A stretch of 64,000 nucleotides of DNA from the NCBI RefSeq assembly GCF_016907875.1, contig NZ_JAFBCU010000001.1, positions 744,001 through 808,000 on the forward strand. The letters run 5' to 3'. Positions within the stretch are counted from its first letter, which is position 1; each line of letters starts with the position of its first letter. Made by a program: the position numbers and the translations under genes. Below the pieces are notes generated by a model that was given only the letters and a program-made list of their open reading frames with translations, had not been told where the DNA came from and did no database searches. Positions 38,591 to 46,320 of this stretch are shown in pieces. The stretch is from Arthrobacter roseus. Its GTDB lineage: Bacteria; Actinomycetota; Actinomycetes; Actinomycetales; Micrococcaceae.

Positions 38591-39112
38591 TTAGCCGTCG
38601 CCTATGTTTAGCGCCCGGAAGGTGACCTTCGTTTCTCGGTAGCGCCGTTCATGGTCGCGCCAGGCCACGGTCAGGCTGGCGGATGAGTTGGGGAGCGCCG
38701 AAGTTAGGGAAAACGGTTCGTGCTGCTTGGGGGACATTTTGTCCCAGTACACAGGCCCATCCAACTCAAAATCGTCCTGGTCGGATGTGATTGACACCTT
38801 GCTGGCGACAGTTATGCCGGTATTCACAAGACTGTACACATTGGGGGAGTAACTCGGTTCGATACGCCAGAGACCACGCTTTTCAGCGCGTTGCAGGCCG
38901 CTGTTTGCGCTGTAAGCACGGAGCGGCCGTTGCGGCGCTGCAATCGACGAGTCTGGTTCTGCCTTTGCCGGGGGGCTAGGCACCTTTTTGGGTGCTTCCA
39001 GTCTCTTCCGGATGAAGTACCAGAGGACGACGCTCACGCCGCCCAAAACGGCTAGGAAAATGCCCTGCCCGAACGTTTCTGTCGTTAGGAACTTCCAGAT
39101 GTCGCCAGACAT
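38591..39112 (-). CDS. Membrane-anchored hypothetical protein
   Basis: 173 residues from the ATG at 39112 (MSGDIWKFLTTETFGQGIFL). There is one transmembrane helix at residues ~12-35, then a basic/Pro-rich linker and a C-terminal β-rich domain (IEPSYSPNVYSLVNTGI, SASLTVAWRDHERRYRE). The single-anchor layout places the domain in the cytoplasm or outside, depending on orientation. No family recognised. It is downstream of the tandem paralogues on the same strand, separated by ~380 bases. Confidence 0.6.
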   Translation of the reverse strand: MSGDIWKFLTTETFGQGIFLAVLGGVSVVLWYFIRKRLEAPKKVPSPPAKAEPDSSIAAPQRPLRAYSANSGLQRAEKRGLWRIEPSYSPNVYSLVNTGITVASKVSITSDQDDFELDGPVYWDKMSPKQHEPFSLTSALPNSSASLTVAWRDHERRYRETKVTFRALNIGDG

Positions 39113-39491
39113 CCCCACGATGCCGTTCCAGCAGTTGCCAATATCCACGTCCCGACAATAGCTGATGACAAGGTATGGTTCGCCATCGCGCCGCCGTTGG
39201 TTCGGAAGTTTGCGTCCAGGCCCGAATGGCCCACCGGGCTGGACGACCCTCCGGATCCCCTCTACGGCCTGTGGTATCTGGGCGAGATTTTCCAACGGAA
39301 TCCTCGCACCCACTCCCCGCTCGGCCCTAAGCAGGACCCAGGACAGCACCAGCTACGGCGCATCCGTCACCAACGAGCTCGCGCACGGACTGGCCCGGTG
39401 TGGGATACGCATCCCTCAAGAGGCTCGCGTACAGGATTGATGCCCACAGCCGGGTCGGCCTGGATCAGGTTGCCGTACAACCTGCTCATGC
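39113..39491. other. Intergenic / decayed 3' end of paralogue C
   Basis: No supported gene. The position matches where the missing C-terminal two-thirds of the third tandem paralogue should be, but I cannot trace its motifs here. Confidence 0.35.
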
Positions 39492-39764
39492 CTAGCGCGT
39501 GCGCCGTCGGGCATTGGCCTGAGTCAGTCCTGCCGCGCTCCCTGGATCATGGCCAGCAGCCCTCCGGGGCAACTTCTGGATGAGCACGACCTTCCCGGAG
39601 CTCGGGGGATCCTGCTCCACCTCGAAAGGCACCTGTGCCAGAGTGTGCAAGGCCGCCGTGTCCTGGCACAGCGAATGCTCCCAGACGCAGCGGGCACTCA
39701 GCACGAAGGCGGCCATCCTCTCCAGATGGCGGCCCTCCAGCTCCTCAGGGCTAGGCCGGGCCAT
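39492..39764 (-). pseudogene. Tandem paralogue C, truncated
   Basis: 90 residues matching only the N-terminal third of its two neighbours: FVLSARCVWEHSLCQDTAAL corresponds to FVQRARRIQTHSLTQDQDAL, and IQKLP to IKALP. After the LP position the frame shifts and ends in unrelated sequence. It overlaps the end of paralogue B by 14 bases. Probably a decaying third copy. Confidence 0.6.
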
Positions 39765-40491
39765 CAGGCCTGCTCCTCGGTAATATGGCGTCCGGCTGGC
39801 CCCAGAGCGCGCTCAACCGCTCAGGAACGACCCCGACGGTCAGTGCCTCCTTGGGCAGCGAGACCAGGCCCAGTTTCTGGGCAACATTCACCAGCACCAG
39901 CGTCGTCATGGTGAGCCAGACCGCGTTGGCAACCGTGGAGACGGCCGCCCGGTAGCGTTCAGTGATCCCGACGCGGGCGGCCTTGGCCTGGCTTTCTCGC
40001 TTGGCGTGCACCAGGTCACCGTAGAACCAGCTTTCCGCCATGGTGCTGTCCGTCAGGGGCGGGGAATCCTTGGGGTCGACCGGGCCTACCAGCATCAGGC
40101 TGTAGCCGAGTGGTTTCCCGTCCTTGGGCATGATCTTTTGCCATTCACCTCGGAGGTTCTTCACATCTGCCATCAGGCCTGCGTGCTCGTGGACAAAGTA
40201 CTCCAGAGCCTTCAAGACCTTGCCCCAGTGCACGTCGTCTTGGTTGAGCAGGACGGGTCGGACCAGGGCCGCAGCCGATTCGACCATCTCTTGGGGCGGC
40301 AGCGCCTTAATCTCCGTGACGGTGCCGTCAGGATGCGCACTGATCATGCCGCCGATCATGTACTTCAGGGCACATAGGGCATCCTGGTCCTGGGTGAGGG
40401 AATGGGTCTGGATGCGGCGGGCGCGCTGTACGAACGCCACCAGCGTGGCGGTTTTGCCGGCGGCGATCTCGTCGGGGGAGAGGGCGGCCAT
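39751..40491 (-). CDS. Tandem paralogue B, unknown family
   Basis: 246 residues. Shared features with paralogue A are RARRIQTHSLTQDQDALCAL near the N-terminus, ESAAALVRPVLLNQDDVHWG in the middle, LRGEWQKIMPKDGKPLGYSL, then MAESWFYGDLVHAKRE and VGITERYRAA. A hydrophobic segment follows (residues ~193-210). No catalytic motif is apparent to me. The start overlaps paralogue A's stop (TGATG), so the two are coupled. Compared with A, the last ~10 codons show a small deletion that carries the frame 14 bases into paralogue C. Confidence 0.75.
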   Translation of the reverse strand: MAALSPDEIAAGKTATLVAFVQRARRIQTHSLTQDQDALCALKYMIGGMISAHPDGTVTEIKALPPQEMVESAAALVRPVLLNQDDVHWGKVLKALEYFVHEHAGLMADVKNLRGEWQKIMPKDGKPLGYSLMLVGPVDPKDSPPLTDSTMAESWFYGDLVHAKRESQAKAARVGITERYRAAVSTVANAVWLTMTTLVLVNVAQKLGLVSLPKEALTVGVVPERLSALWGQPDAILPRSRPDGPA

Positions 40492-41237
40492 CAGCGCTGC
40501 TCCCCGGCAGCGTAGACGGCTGGCCGGCCCCAGAGCGCGCCTACCCGCTCATCGACCACGACTTCGGTGGTTAGGACATCATCCGGCAGATCCACCAGGC
40601 CCCGGTCCCGGGCCTGGCGCACCAGGTTCAGGGTCGCCACCGTGAGCATGACCGCGCCGGCAACCATGACGGCAGCGGCCCGGTAGCGTTCGGTGATCCC
40701 GGCATGGACGGCCTCGGCTTGGCGTTCCGGATCCGCATGCACCACGTCGCCGTAGAACCAACTGGCCGCCATGATGCTGTCCGGCAGGGTTTGGGAGACC
40801 TCAGACGGGCCCGAGCCGGCGACGATCAGGCTGTACCCTCGCACCGACCCGTCCCGGGGCATGAGCTTCCGCCATTCCCCCCGCAGTACCTTCACCTTTG
40901 CCATCAGATCGGCGTCGTCCTGAACGAAGTAGCCCAGCGCGGCCAGGGTCTTTCCCCAGTGCACCGGGTCGCCGTCGAGCAGGACGGGCCGGACCCGGGC
41001 GGCGGCCGACTCGACCAGCTCCTCCGGCGGCAGGACGTGGACGAGTTCGGCGGTGCCGTCCGCGTGCCGGTGCAGGCTGATGACTATGTGCGCCAGGGCG
41101 GCCAGGGCGTCCTTGTCCCGATTCAGTGAGTGGGCCTCGACGCGGCGGGCACGCAGTACGAACTTGGACAGGTTGGAGGCATGGCGGGCGGACAGCTCAG
41201 GGAAGGCTGGGTTGACTGTGACCATGCCTTCCAGCAT
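40491..41237 (-). CDS. Tandem paralogue A, unknown family
   Basis: About 248 residues from ATG 41237 (an ATG at 41225 is equally possible). The frame extends upstream to 41450, but that part has no counterpart in paralogue B. It shares the block order of B: RARRVEAHSLNRDKDALAAL, ESAAARVRPVLLDGDPVHWG, LRGEWRKLMPRDG, MAASWFYGDVVHADPE and AGITERYRAA, then one hydrophobic helix near residue 200. A and B look roughly half identical by eye, so the duplication is old. The conserved HW, WFYGD and ERYRA positions are candidates for a functional site. Confidence 0.75.
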   Translation of the reverse strand: MLEGMVTVNPAFPELSARHASNLSKFVLRARRVEAHSLNRDKDALAALAHIVISLHRHADGTAELVHVLPPEELVESAAARVRPVLLDGDPVHWGKTLAALGYFVQDDADLMAKVKVLRGEWRKLMPRDGSVRGYSLIVAGSGPSEVSQTLPDSIMAASWFYGDVVHADPERQAEAVHAGITERYRAAAVMVAGAVMLTVATLNLVRQARDRGLVDLPDDVLTTEVVVDERVGALWGRPAVYAAGEQR

Positions 41238-41535
41238 AGGGACCACCGGGGCCGTTGCCCGAGCGTGTCCGCCCGGTATCGTCCAGAACCCGATGTTCAC
41301 CGGCGTGCGCACATTCACGCTTGAACCCCACGGCGACAGGCCCTCACCGACTTCGTCGACGCCGTCGAGGAACGCGCCGAAATCCTGGACGCACACTTCA
41401 ACCCGGGAGATGAGGGACGCCGGAATTCTCGTCTTCCAGGTGCCAGACACGGGTTGCCGGGACCACTTTGTCTACCGGGCATAAGCGGCAATATAGGTCG
41501 TCGGGTTGGGGTCGCGTTTGTGCGTCACAGGGTGA

Positions 41536-42003
41536 CTAAGCGAAGAGCTGACCGTCCGGAGTTGTAGCCATAGTAGGGAGCTCACCGCGGGCGATCGCAT
41601 AGAAATACAACTGCGCACGCAGTTCTCGTTTCTGCGGTTTCGATAGCTCGCGGAAGTCGACGAAGCAATGCCCTGGTGCTCTCTTCTGCCCGTCGTCGAG
41701 CGAACACTGCGAGTCGTCGACGACGTAACGACCCGAATCGATTACCTCGCCGACGGTGATGCCCCACACTCCGAGTGAAGGGCTCTTAGCATTCTGCGTG
41801 TGCCAGTCTCGGGAATCCTGGGCCGTTACCACGGTCGAGCGGGAGTAGGACGGCATGTCCCGGTCGGCGGTGCTGGGCCCGAACGCCGTGGTTGCGATCA
41901 GGTCGCCGTCAAACATGTGCTGGGTCACCTGCCTAAACACGACTTCACTTTCGGAACTCATTAACTGCTCACCGTCGCCGAGCTCAACGTGTGTAGCCGT
42001 CAT
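41536..42003 (-). CDS. Unknown module, second gene
   Basis: 155 residues, soluble. Notable stretches are FDGDLIATTAFGPSTADRDM, SYSRSTVVTAQDSRDWHTQN, SLGVWGITVGEV, PGHCFVDFRELSKPQKRELR and AQLYFYAIARGELP. The ATG overlaps the stop of the larger upstream gene (ATGA). The 'A-F-x-P-S..D...S.S.R' and 'PGH' blocks recall an uncharacterised partner protein I have seen beside similar large partners. I cannot name a function. Translational coupling implies the two proteins work together. Confidence 0.78.
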   Translation of the reverse strand: MTATHVELGDGEQLMSSESEVVFRQVTQHMFDGDLIATTAFGPSTADRDMPSYSRSTVVTAQDSRDWHTQNAKSPSLGVWGITVGEVIDSGRYVVDDSQCSLDDGQKRAPGHCFVDFRELSKPQKRELRAQLYFYAIARGELPTMATTPDGQLFA

Positions 42004-43163
42004 GCTTTCTCCGCCTCGATAAAAGCGATGGCCTGGGTCAGGTCGGCACTCTCCGAGTGCTCGCTTACTCGCTCAGCACGCTGCAGTGAGAACATCTCAA
42101 AGGTGCCGTCCGCCGTGATCTCAACACTTCTAACTCTGTCTGAGTTTGCCCATTCGATGAGCACGCCGCCTTCCGGGTTCGGGAAGACGCCCGGTCGCTC
42201 GACGTTGGCCCCTTCCGCAGCTCTGAGGAGCATCTGAGCTGCATCCAATGCCACGAAGGAAACCTGGTCTCCTTCACCGTCATCCCAGCCGGTCCGAAGC
42301 GAAGCGAACTCCGTCAGCCTCGCACCCCACGGTGTGTTGTCGAATTCCACCCTCTCGATTGAGTTGGCGTCCCTGAATCGGAACGGCTTACCAGCTTTGT
42401 GCTGAAGCATGCCCGAAATACGGGTCAACGGCCCCTCCGCAGTTGAGTTGACCAACTTACGGAAGTCCTCAAGGAGATCGGGGTTCTGGCGGTACCAGCC
42501 GTGAATCTTGGTTCCGTCAGCGAGCACGAGCACGAATTTCATGTCGTCTGCATCCAGCACCGTGACCCGACCAACCAGGCTTTCATCGAAGGATTGCAAC
42601 CCCTCCGTCGTCGGAGTGAGGTCGGGCGAGAGGAGGAAGTTCTCGATCGGCAACAATTGCTCGATCGCGTGCTCTCGTGTTTCGATCGTAATGGTGACTG
42701 GCGGTGAATCCGGAGAGGCTGTGTAGACCTCGATGCTCTGTCCATGGGTGAGGGTGATACCGAGCTGCGAGACTGCCTCACGCAGCTCCCGGTCAAGGTC
42801 GGTCGATTGGTCCGGAAGCGCTCCTGGCGACGAGACGTCTGAGTATGCAGCCGCGATAATAGTGTCGACGGCCTCCTGGGCCTCGACCTGATACTGCGCG
42901 TACACGGCATGCTGCTCGAAGAGCATGAACACATCAGCGCTGCCCTCGTCGATGCGCTCAATCGCGAGACTCACAGATTTGTCAAGGTCCGAGGGGAGTT
43001 CCTCGCCCGGGTGCTCACGACGCCACTCGGCCCTCGCCGCAATCCGGACGACCTCTTGGTACTTCTGAAGTTCGACGAGCGAGTCGATCGGGAGGTGACC
43101 ACCTTTGAAGCGGGCACCCGTAAGCCGGAGGCGTTTGCCTCCTGATTCCCCCTCATGATCCAT
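42000..43163 (-). CDS. Unknown module, first gene (GWDDG-motif protein)
   Basis: 387 residues. The N-terminal part (~1-80) reads LTGARFKGGHLPIDSLVELQ then KYQEVVRIAARAEWRREHPG. The middle (~130-200) has ITLTHGQSIEVYTASPDSP. A C-terminal domain (~290-360) has FASLRTGWDDGEGD then FPNPEGGVLIEWAN, a compact motif pair found in many otherwise unrelated small proteins of unknown role. There is no enzyme motif I recognise. It is coupled by ATGA to the 155-residue gene and is the first island gene next to tRNA-Ser. Confidence 0.78.
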   Translation of the reverse strand: MDHEGESGGKRLRLTGARFKGGHLPIDSLVELQKYQEVVRIAARAEWRREHPGEELPSDLDKSVSLAIERIDEGSADVFMLFEQHAVYAQYQVEAQEAVDTIIAAAYSDVSSPGALPDQSTDLDRELREAVSQLGITLTHGQSIEVYTASPDSPPVTITIETREHAIEQLLPIENFLLSPDLTPTTEGLQSFDESLVGRVTVLDADDMKFVLVLADGTKIHGWYRQNPDLLEDFRKLVNSTAEGPLTRISGMLQHKAGKPFRFRDANSIERVEFDNTPWGARLTEFASLRTGWDDGEGDQVSFVALDAAQMLLRAAEGANVERPGVFPNPEGGVLIEWANSDRVRSVEITADGTFEMFSLQRAERVSEHSESADLTQAIAFIEAEKA

Positions 43164-43332
43164 GCGCTCATACTAGCGGCTGAAAGTCGCCAGGTTTTCG
43201 CAGACAAACGGGGACCGGGCTGTTTGGGTGGCCTTCAACAGGCGGCTCGGCTCCGCCGTAATTCGGCCATGCGTTGATGTTCTCCAAGTTTCTGTTACCG
43301 CTACGTTACTGCAGAGCAGAAATGGGCAAAGC

Positions 43333-43379
43333 AAAAGACCCTACTTCCCTTTGTTTACAAGGGAACCAGGGCCTTTTTC
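43333..43379 (-). terminator. Terminator downstream of tRNA-Ser
   Basis: On the minus strand, GGCCCTGGTTCCCTT pairs imperfectly with AAGGGAAGTAGGGTC and is followed by TTTT, just past the tRNA 3' end. The flanking A-run on the other side suggests it also works for plus-strand transcripts. Confidence 0.7.
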
Positions 43380-43381
43380 AT

Positions 43382-43469
43382 TGGCGGTGACGGTGGGATT
43401 TGAACCCACGTTGGCTTTCACCAAACAACATTTCGAGTGTTGCACCTTCGGCCGCTCGGACACGTCACC
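43382..43469 (-). tRNA. tRNA-Ser (anticodon CGA)
   Basis: An 88-base class II tRNA with a long variable arm. The acceptor stem GGTGACG/CGTCACC, the anticodon stem CAACA/TGTTG around loop CTCGAAA (anticodon CGA), a GGTTCAAATC T-loop and an encoded GCCA 3' end are all visible. Its 3' end faces the accessory region, the orientation expected if it served as an island attachment site, but I found no second copy of its 3' end near 17.9 kb. Confidence 0.95.
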
Positions 43470-43512
43470 AACGGCACTACGTTACCGGTTGAGGTGTCCT
43501 AGCCCCAAAACG

Positions 43513-44010
43513 CTAGAGGTCGACGACGTCGTTCTTACCAACGTTGGGCCTGTCGCTCGTAACGGCTGCCTTGGCGATCTTGAACATGTTGACCGCTTTG
43601 GGTGCATCGCTGGTCCAGTATTCGGCTGTGTGCGCGTCCACGCGGATAAGAGACACAGTGGGGTCGTCCTTGCCGTTTTCAAACCATGCTGCCACCGAGG
43701 AGCTCCACAGTTCGTCGATCTTCGCCCGGTCGTGAACAAGCTCGGCAGAGCCAGCTATGGAGACCCAGCCGTCCTTGCTGTGAACGGCCACGTTGACCTC
43801 CGGGTTGCCCCGGATCTCGTCTGCTTTGGGGGAGGGGTCCTGCGTGAAGAACCACAGTTCGCCGTCGAATTCTGTTTCCTGCAGGGCCAACGGCCGGCTG
43901 ACCAGGTGCCCCTCCGCCGATGTCGTTGTGAGTACTCCAATTTTGGCGTCCTCCAGCAGATCGGCAACTTCCTTGAGCCCGTTGGGCGATGAATCGTTGG
44001 CCACTGGCAC
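43513..44010 (-). CDS. Pyridoxamine 5'-phosphate oxidase-like (general stress) protein
   Basis: About 165 residues of the split-barrel flavin-binding family: IGVLTTTSAEGHLVSRPLAL, LWFFTQDPSPKADEIRGNP, VNVAVHSKDGWVSIAGSAEL. This matches the 'general stress protein 26' group, which binds FMN, FAD or F420, rather than true PdxH. I chose the GTG at 44010, with AAGGA four bases upstream; a GTG at 44034 lacks a binding site. Substrate unknown. Confidence 0.85.
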   Translation of the reverse strand: MPVANDSSPNGLKEVADLLEDAKIGVLTTTSAEGHLVSRPLALQETEFDGELWFFTQDPSPKADEIRGNPEVNVAVHSKDGWVSIAGSAELVHDRAKIDELWSSSVAAWFENGKDDPTVSLIRVDAHTAEYWTSDAPKAVNMFKIAKAAVTSDRPNVGKNDVVDL

Positions 44011-44050
44011 CACATCCTTACATTGTCGGTACACCTATTGTAAGCGAGCT

Positions 44051-44530
44051 TCATTCATCCGGTGAAGCCCGGCGCCCCACAAAGAAGTCAGTCAGCAGCC
44101 GGGAGCACTCGTCGGCGCGCACGTCTGGGAAAACCTCTACCCAATGATTCAGCCGTGGTTCGCGCAGCACCTCGAACACGGAGCCCGCAGCGCCCGCCTT
44201 GGGATCCCAGGCCCCAAACACGACCCGCGGCACGCGCGCGAGCACAATAGCCCCGGCACACATGGCACACGGCTCCAGCGTCACCAACAGCGTGCAGCCC
44301 TCCAGCCGCCAACTTCCCAGCGCCTCCGCGGCTCGTCGGATAGCAACGACCTCGGCGTGCGCCGTCGGATCATGGGTAGCTTCACGTTCGTTGCGGCCCG
44401 TCCCCAAGATCACCCCATCGGTTCCGACGACGACGGCGCCAATCGGCACGTCCCCGGAGTCCAGTGCACGTTCGGCCGCCGACAGAGCGAAGCCCATCCA
44501 GCGTTCGTGATCCTGACCTCGGCGACTCAT
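44051..44530 (-). CDS. tadA: tRNA-specific adenosine deaminase TadA
   Basis: 159 residues with the zinc deaminase motif pair HAEV and TLEPCAMCAGAI. TadA converts A34 to inosine in tRNA-Arg(ACG), and a tRNA-Arg with anticodon ACG is present in this window (48612). Length and motif spacing are standard. It is divergent from upp with only 23 bases between start codons, so each promoter must reach into the other gene. Confidence 0.96.
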   Translation of the reverse strand: MSRRGQDHERWMGFALSAAERALDSGDVPIGAVVVGTDGVILGTGRNEREATHDPTAHAEVVAIRRAAEALGSWRLEGCTLLVTLEPCAMCAGAIVLARVPRVVFGAWDPKAGAAGSVFEVLREPRLNHWVEVFPDVRADECSRLLTDFFVGRRASPDE

Positions 44531-44553
44531 AACCTCAATGGTACTTTTGACCT

Positions 44554-45189
44554 ATGCGCGTACTGGTTGTTGACCATCCCCTTGTTGCCCATAAGCTCAC
44601 AGTCCTCCGGGACAAAGACACATCGTCGCCGGTGTTCCGGCTATTGACGGAGGAACTGGTCACGCTTCTGGCGTACGAGGCAACCCGCAATGTCCGGGTG
44701 GAAAGTGTCCGCGTGACCACGCCCGTCACGGCAACTGACGGCATCGGGTTATTGAAGCCGACGCCGCTGGTCGTTCCGATTCTGCGTGCAGGTCTTGGAA
44801 TGCTGGAGGGCATGACACGGCTGGTCCCGACGGCGGAGGTCGGGTTCCTGGGGATGGAACGCAACGAGGAGACGCTCGAGGCCATTACCTATGCGGAGCG
44901 GCTGCCCGATGACCTAACGGGCCGGCAGGTGTTTGTGCTGGACCCGATGCTCGCCACGGGCGGCACGCTGCGGGAAGCAATCAAGTTCCTTTTCCAGCGT
45001 GGAGCCGACGACGTCACGTGCATCTGCCTGCTGGCGGCCCCTGAGGGTCTCAAGGCACTCGAGGAAGAGCTGGACGGGCAGAACGTCACGATCGTCCTGG
45101 CCTCCATCGACGAGAAGCTCAACGAGAACGCCTACATTGTGCCTGGTCTAGGCGACGCCGGCGACCGCCTGTATGGCGTCGTCCACTAG
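44554..45189 (+). CDS. upp: Uracil phosphoribosyltransferase
   Basis: 211 residues starting [20 protein letters not shown], the standard Upp N-terminus. It salvages uracil with PRPP to give UMP. The PRPP-binding loop is [18 protein letters not shown] and the uracil-binding C-terminus is [14 protein letters not shown]. It is cytosolic. The divergent arrangement with tadA is common in actinobacteria. Confidence 0.97.
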   Translation: MRVLVVDHPLVAHKLTVLRDKDTSSPVFRLLTEELVTLLAYEATRNVRVESVRVTTPVTATDGIGLLKPTPLVVPILRAGLGMLEGMTRLVPTAEVGFLGMERNEETLEAITYAERLPDDLTGRQVFVLDPMLATGGTLREAIKFLFQRGADDVTCICLLAAPEGLKALEEELDGQNVTIVLASIDEKLNENAYIVPGLGDAGDRLYGVVH

Positions 45190-45250
45190 GCGTTTGGCGC
45201 CCAAAACCCCCGCGATAGCGGAGCGGATCGATGATGTGATGCACATTACG

Positions 45251-45280
45251 TTGCGAATAGTTAACCGTTCCGTGTAATAA
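45251..45280 (+). promoter_or_regulatory. Promoter giving a leaderless transcript
   Basis: TTGCGA at 45251-45256 and TAATAA(T) at 45274-45280, separated by 17 bases. The GTG at 45289 lies about seven to nine bases past the -10 element, where transcription would begin, so the mRNA likely starts at or next to this codon. Confidence 0.6.
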
Positions 45281-45288
45281 TTCTTTAT

Positions 45289-45381
45289 GTGAACACCAAC
45301 TCGACAGCATCTGCAGCCGCAGCGACTCTGATCAGCCACATGGCCGATTCGATCATGTGCTGTTTTCGAATGCATGCCTGA
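45289..45381 (+). CDS. Leader peptide (leaderless, with tandem Cys codons)
   Basis: 30 codons from GTG 45289 to TGA 45381, with the C-terminus HMADSIMCCFRMHA. There is no Shine-Dalgarno sequence, but the promoter places the mRNA 5' end at the start codon. The Cys-Cys pair near the end, followed by about 125 untranslated bases before the regulator gene and a GCGGG/CCCGC hairpin near 45425-45438, suggests ribosome-stalling control. Inference only. Confidence 0.5.
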   Translation: MNTNSTASAAAATLISHMADSIMCCFRMHA

Positions 45382-45507
45382 AGCACCACCCTCAGCTTCT
45401 CGGTAATTTTTAACGGGCCCAACGGCGGGCACACCCGCTTCATCGCGATTCGGCTTACCCTTAGCATTCGAGCCGCGATGACGGCCATTCACATTGAGGT
45501 TTCAAAA

Positions 45508-46320
45508 ATGTCAGTTGCATCCGGATACGTCCACATCTCCCTCCGCCCACAGCGACGCGATAATTCGCCGAGCTTTCAGCACTCTCGTTCCGCGGAGGCT
45601 TACTCCGAGGGACAGGGTTACCGGCAGCTTCATGCGGTTCCGCCCTATGGAGACACCGCCCATCCGGAAACAGCACCCACTCCCGTGATCACGCCCAACG
45701 GCGTCCCAGGCCCCCAGCCGGTCAGCAGTGACACTGCGGCCCGCGGTTTTGTGGTCTACGTCGGTCTCGACGAAGAAGCGGCGACGGCCAATGGGACCAC
45801 GCTGACCAAGCTCGCGCAGAATATCCGCGCCTATGTTCAGGAACTGGTACCCGGCGCTCAGAGCCATGCCGCCGTCGCCCTTGCTCCTGCTGGCGCGCAG
45901 GGCGCAGATATCGACGTCGTCAGGCGGGCACTGGGCGATCCCACGGCCAATCGTCGGCCACGCGCCGAAGCGCGAAACCATGCCTCGGGGCAACGCGCTA
46001 CCGGCGTACTGATTGATCTGGCCCGCCGGGAAGTTCAACTCGATGGCGACATCCTGAACCTGACCTTCAAAGAGTTCGAACTGCTGAACTACCTGGTGGA
46101 GAACGGCACCCGCACGGTGAGCCGTGAGGAGCTTCTGGAGTCCCTCTGGAAGAACGCTGAGGAAGTCCCGAACGTCAGGACCATTGATGTTCACATTCGG
46201 CGTCTGCGCGCAAAGTTGTCGAGGCTGGCGAATACCGTTCGCACCGTGCGCGGTCAGGGGTACCGTTTCTACGAGCACCCCGAAGTCGTCGTCTGGGCAG
46301 CTCCTGAATACTCCATCTAG
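45508..46320 (+). CDS. Winged-helix (OmpR/PhoB-type) transcriptional regulator
   Basis: 270 residues from ATG 45508 (TTGAGG eight bases upstream). The C-terminal ~100 residues are an OmpR/PhoB effector domain: EVQLDGDILNLTFKEFELLN, SREELLESLWKNAEEVPNVR, DVHIRRLRAKLS, VRTVRGQGYRF. The N-terminal ~150 residues are not a receiver domain: there is no phospho-acceptor Asp pattern, but a Pro-rich tail and a short αβ region. It is thus an orphan regulator, not controlled by a standard sensor kinase. Its stop shares CTAG with the convergent oxidoreductase. Confidence 0.88.
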   Translation: MSVASGYVHISLRPQRRDNSPSFQHSRSAEAYSEGQGYRQLHAVPPYGDTAHPETAPTPVITPNGVPGPQPVSSDTAARGFVVYVGLDEEAATANGTTLTKLAQNIRAYVQELVPGAQSHAAVALAPAGAQGADIDVVRRALGDPTANRRPRAEARNHASGQRATGVLIDLARREVQLDGDILNLTFKEFELLNYLVENGTRTVSREELLESLWKNAEEVPNVRTIDVHIRRLRAKLSRLANTVRTVRGQGYRFYEHPEVVVWAAPEYSI

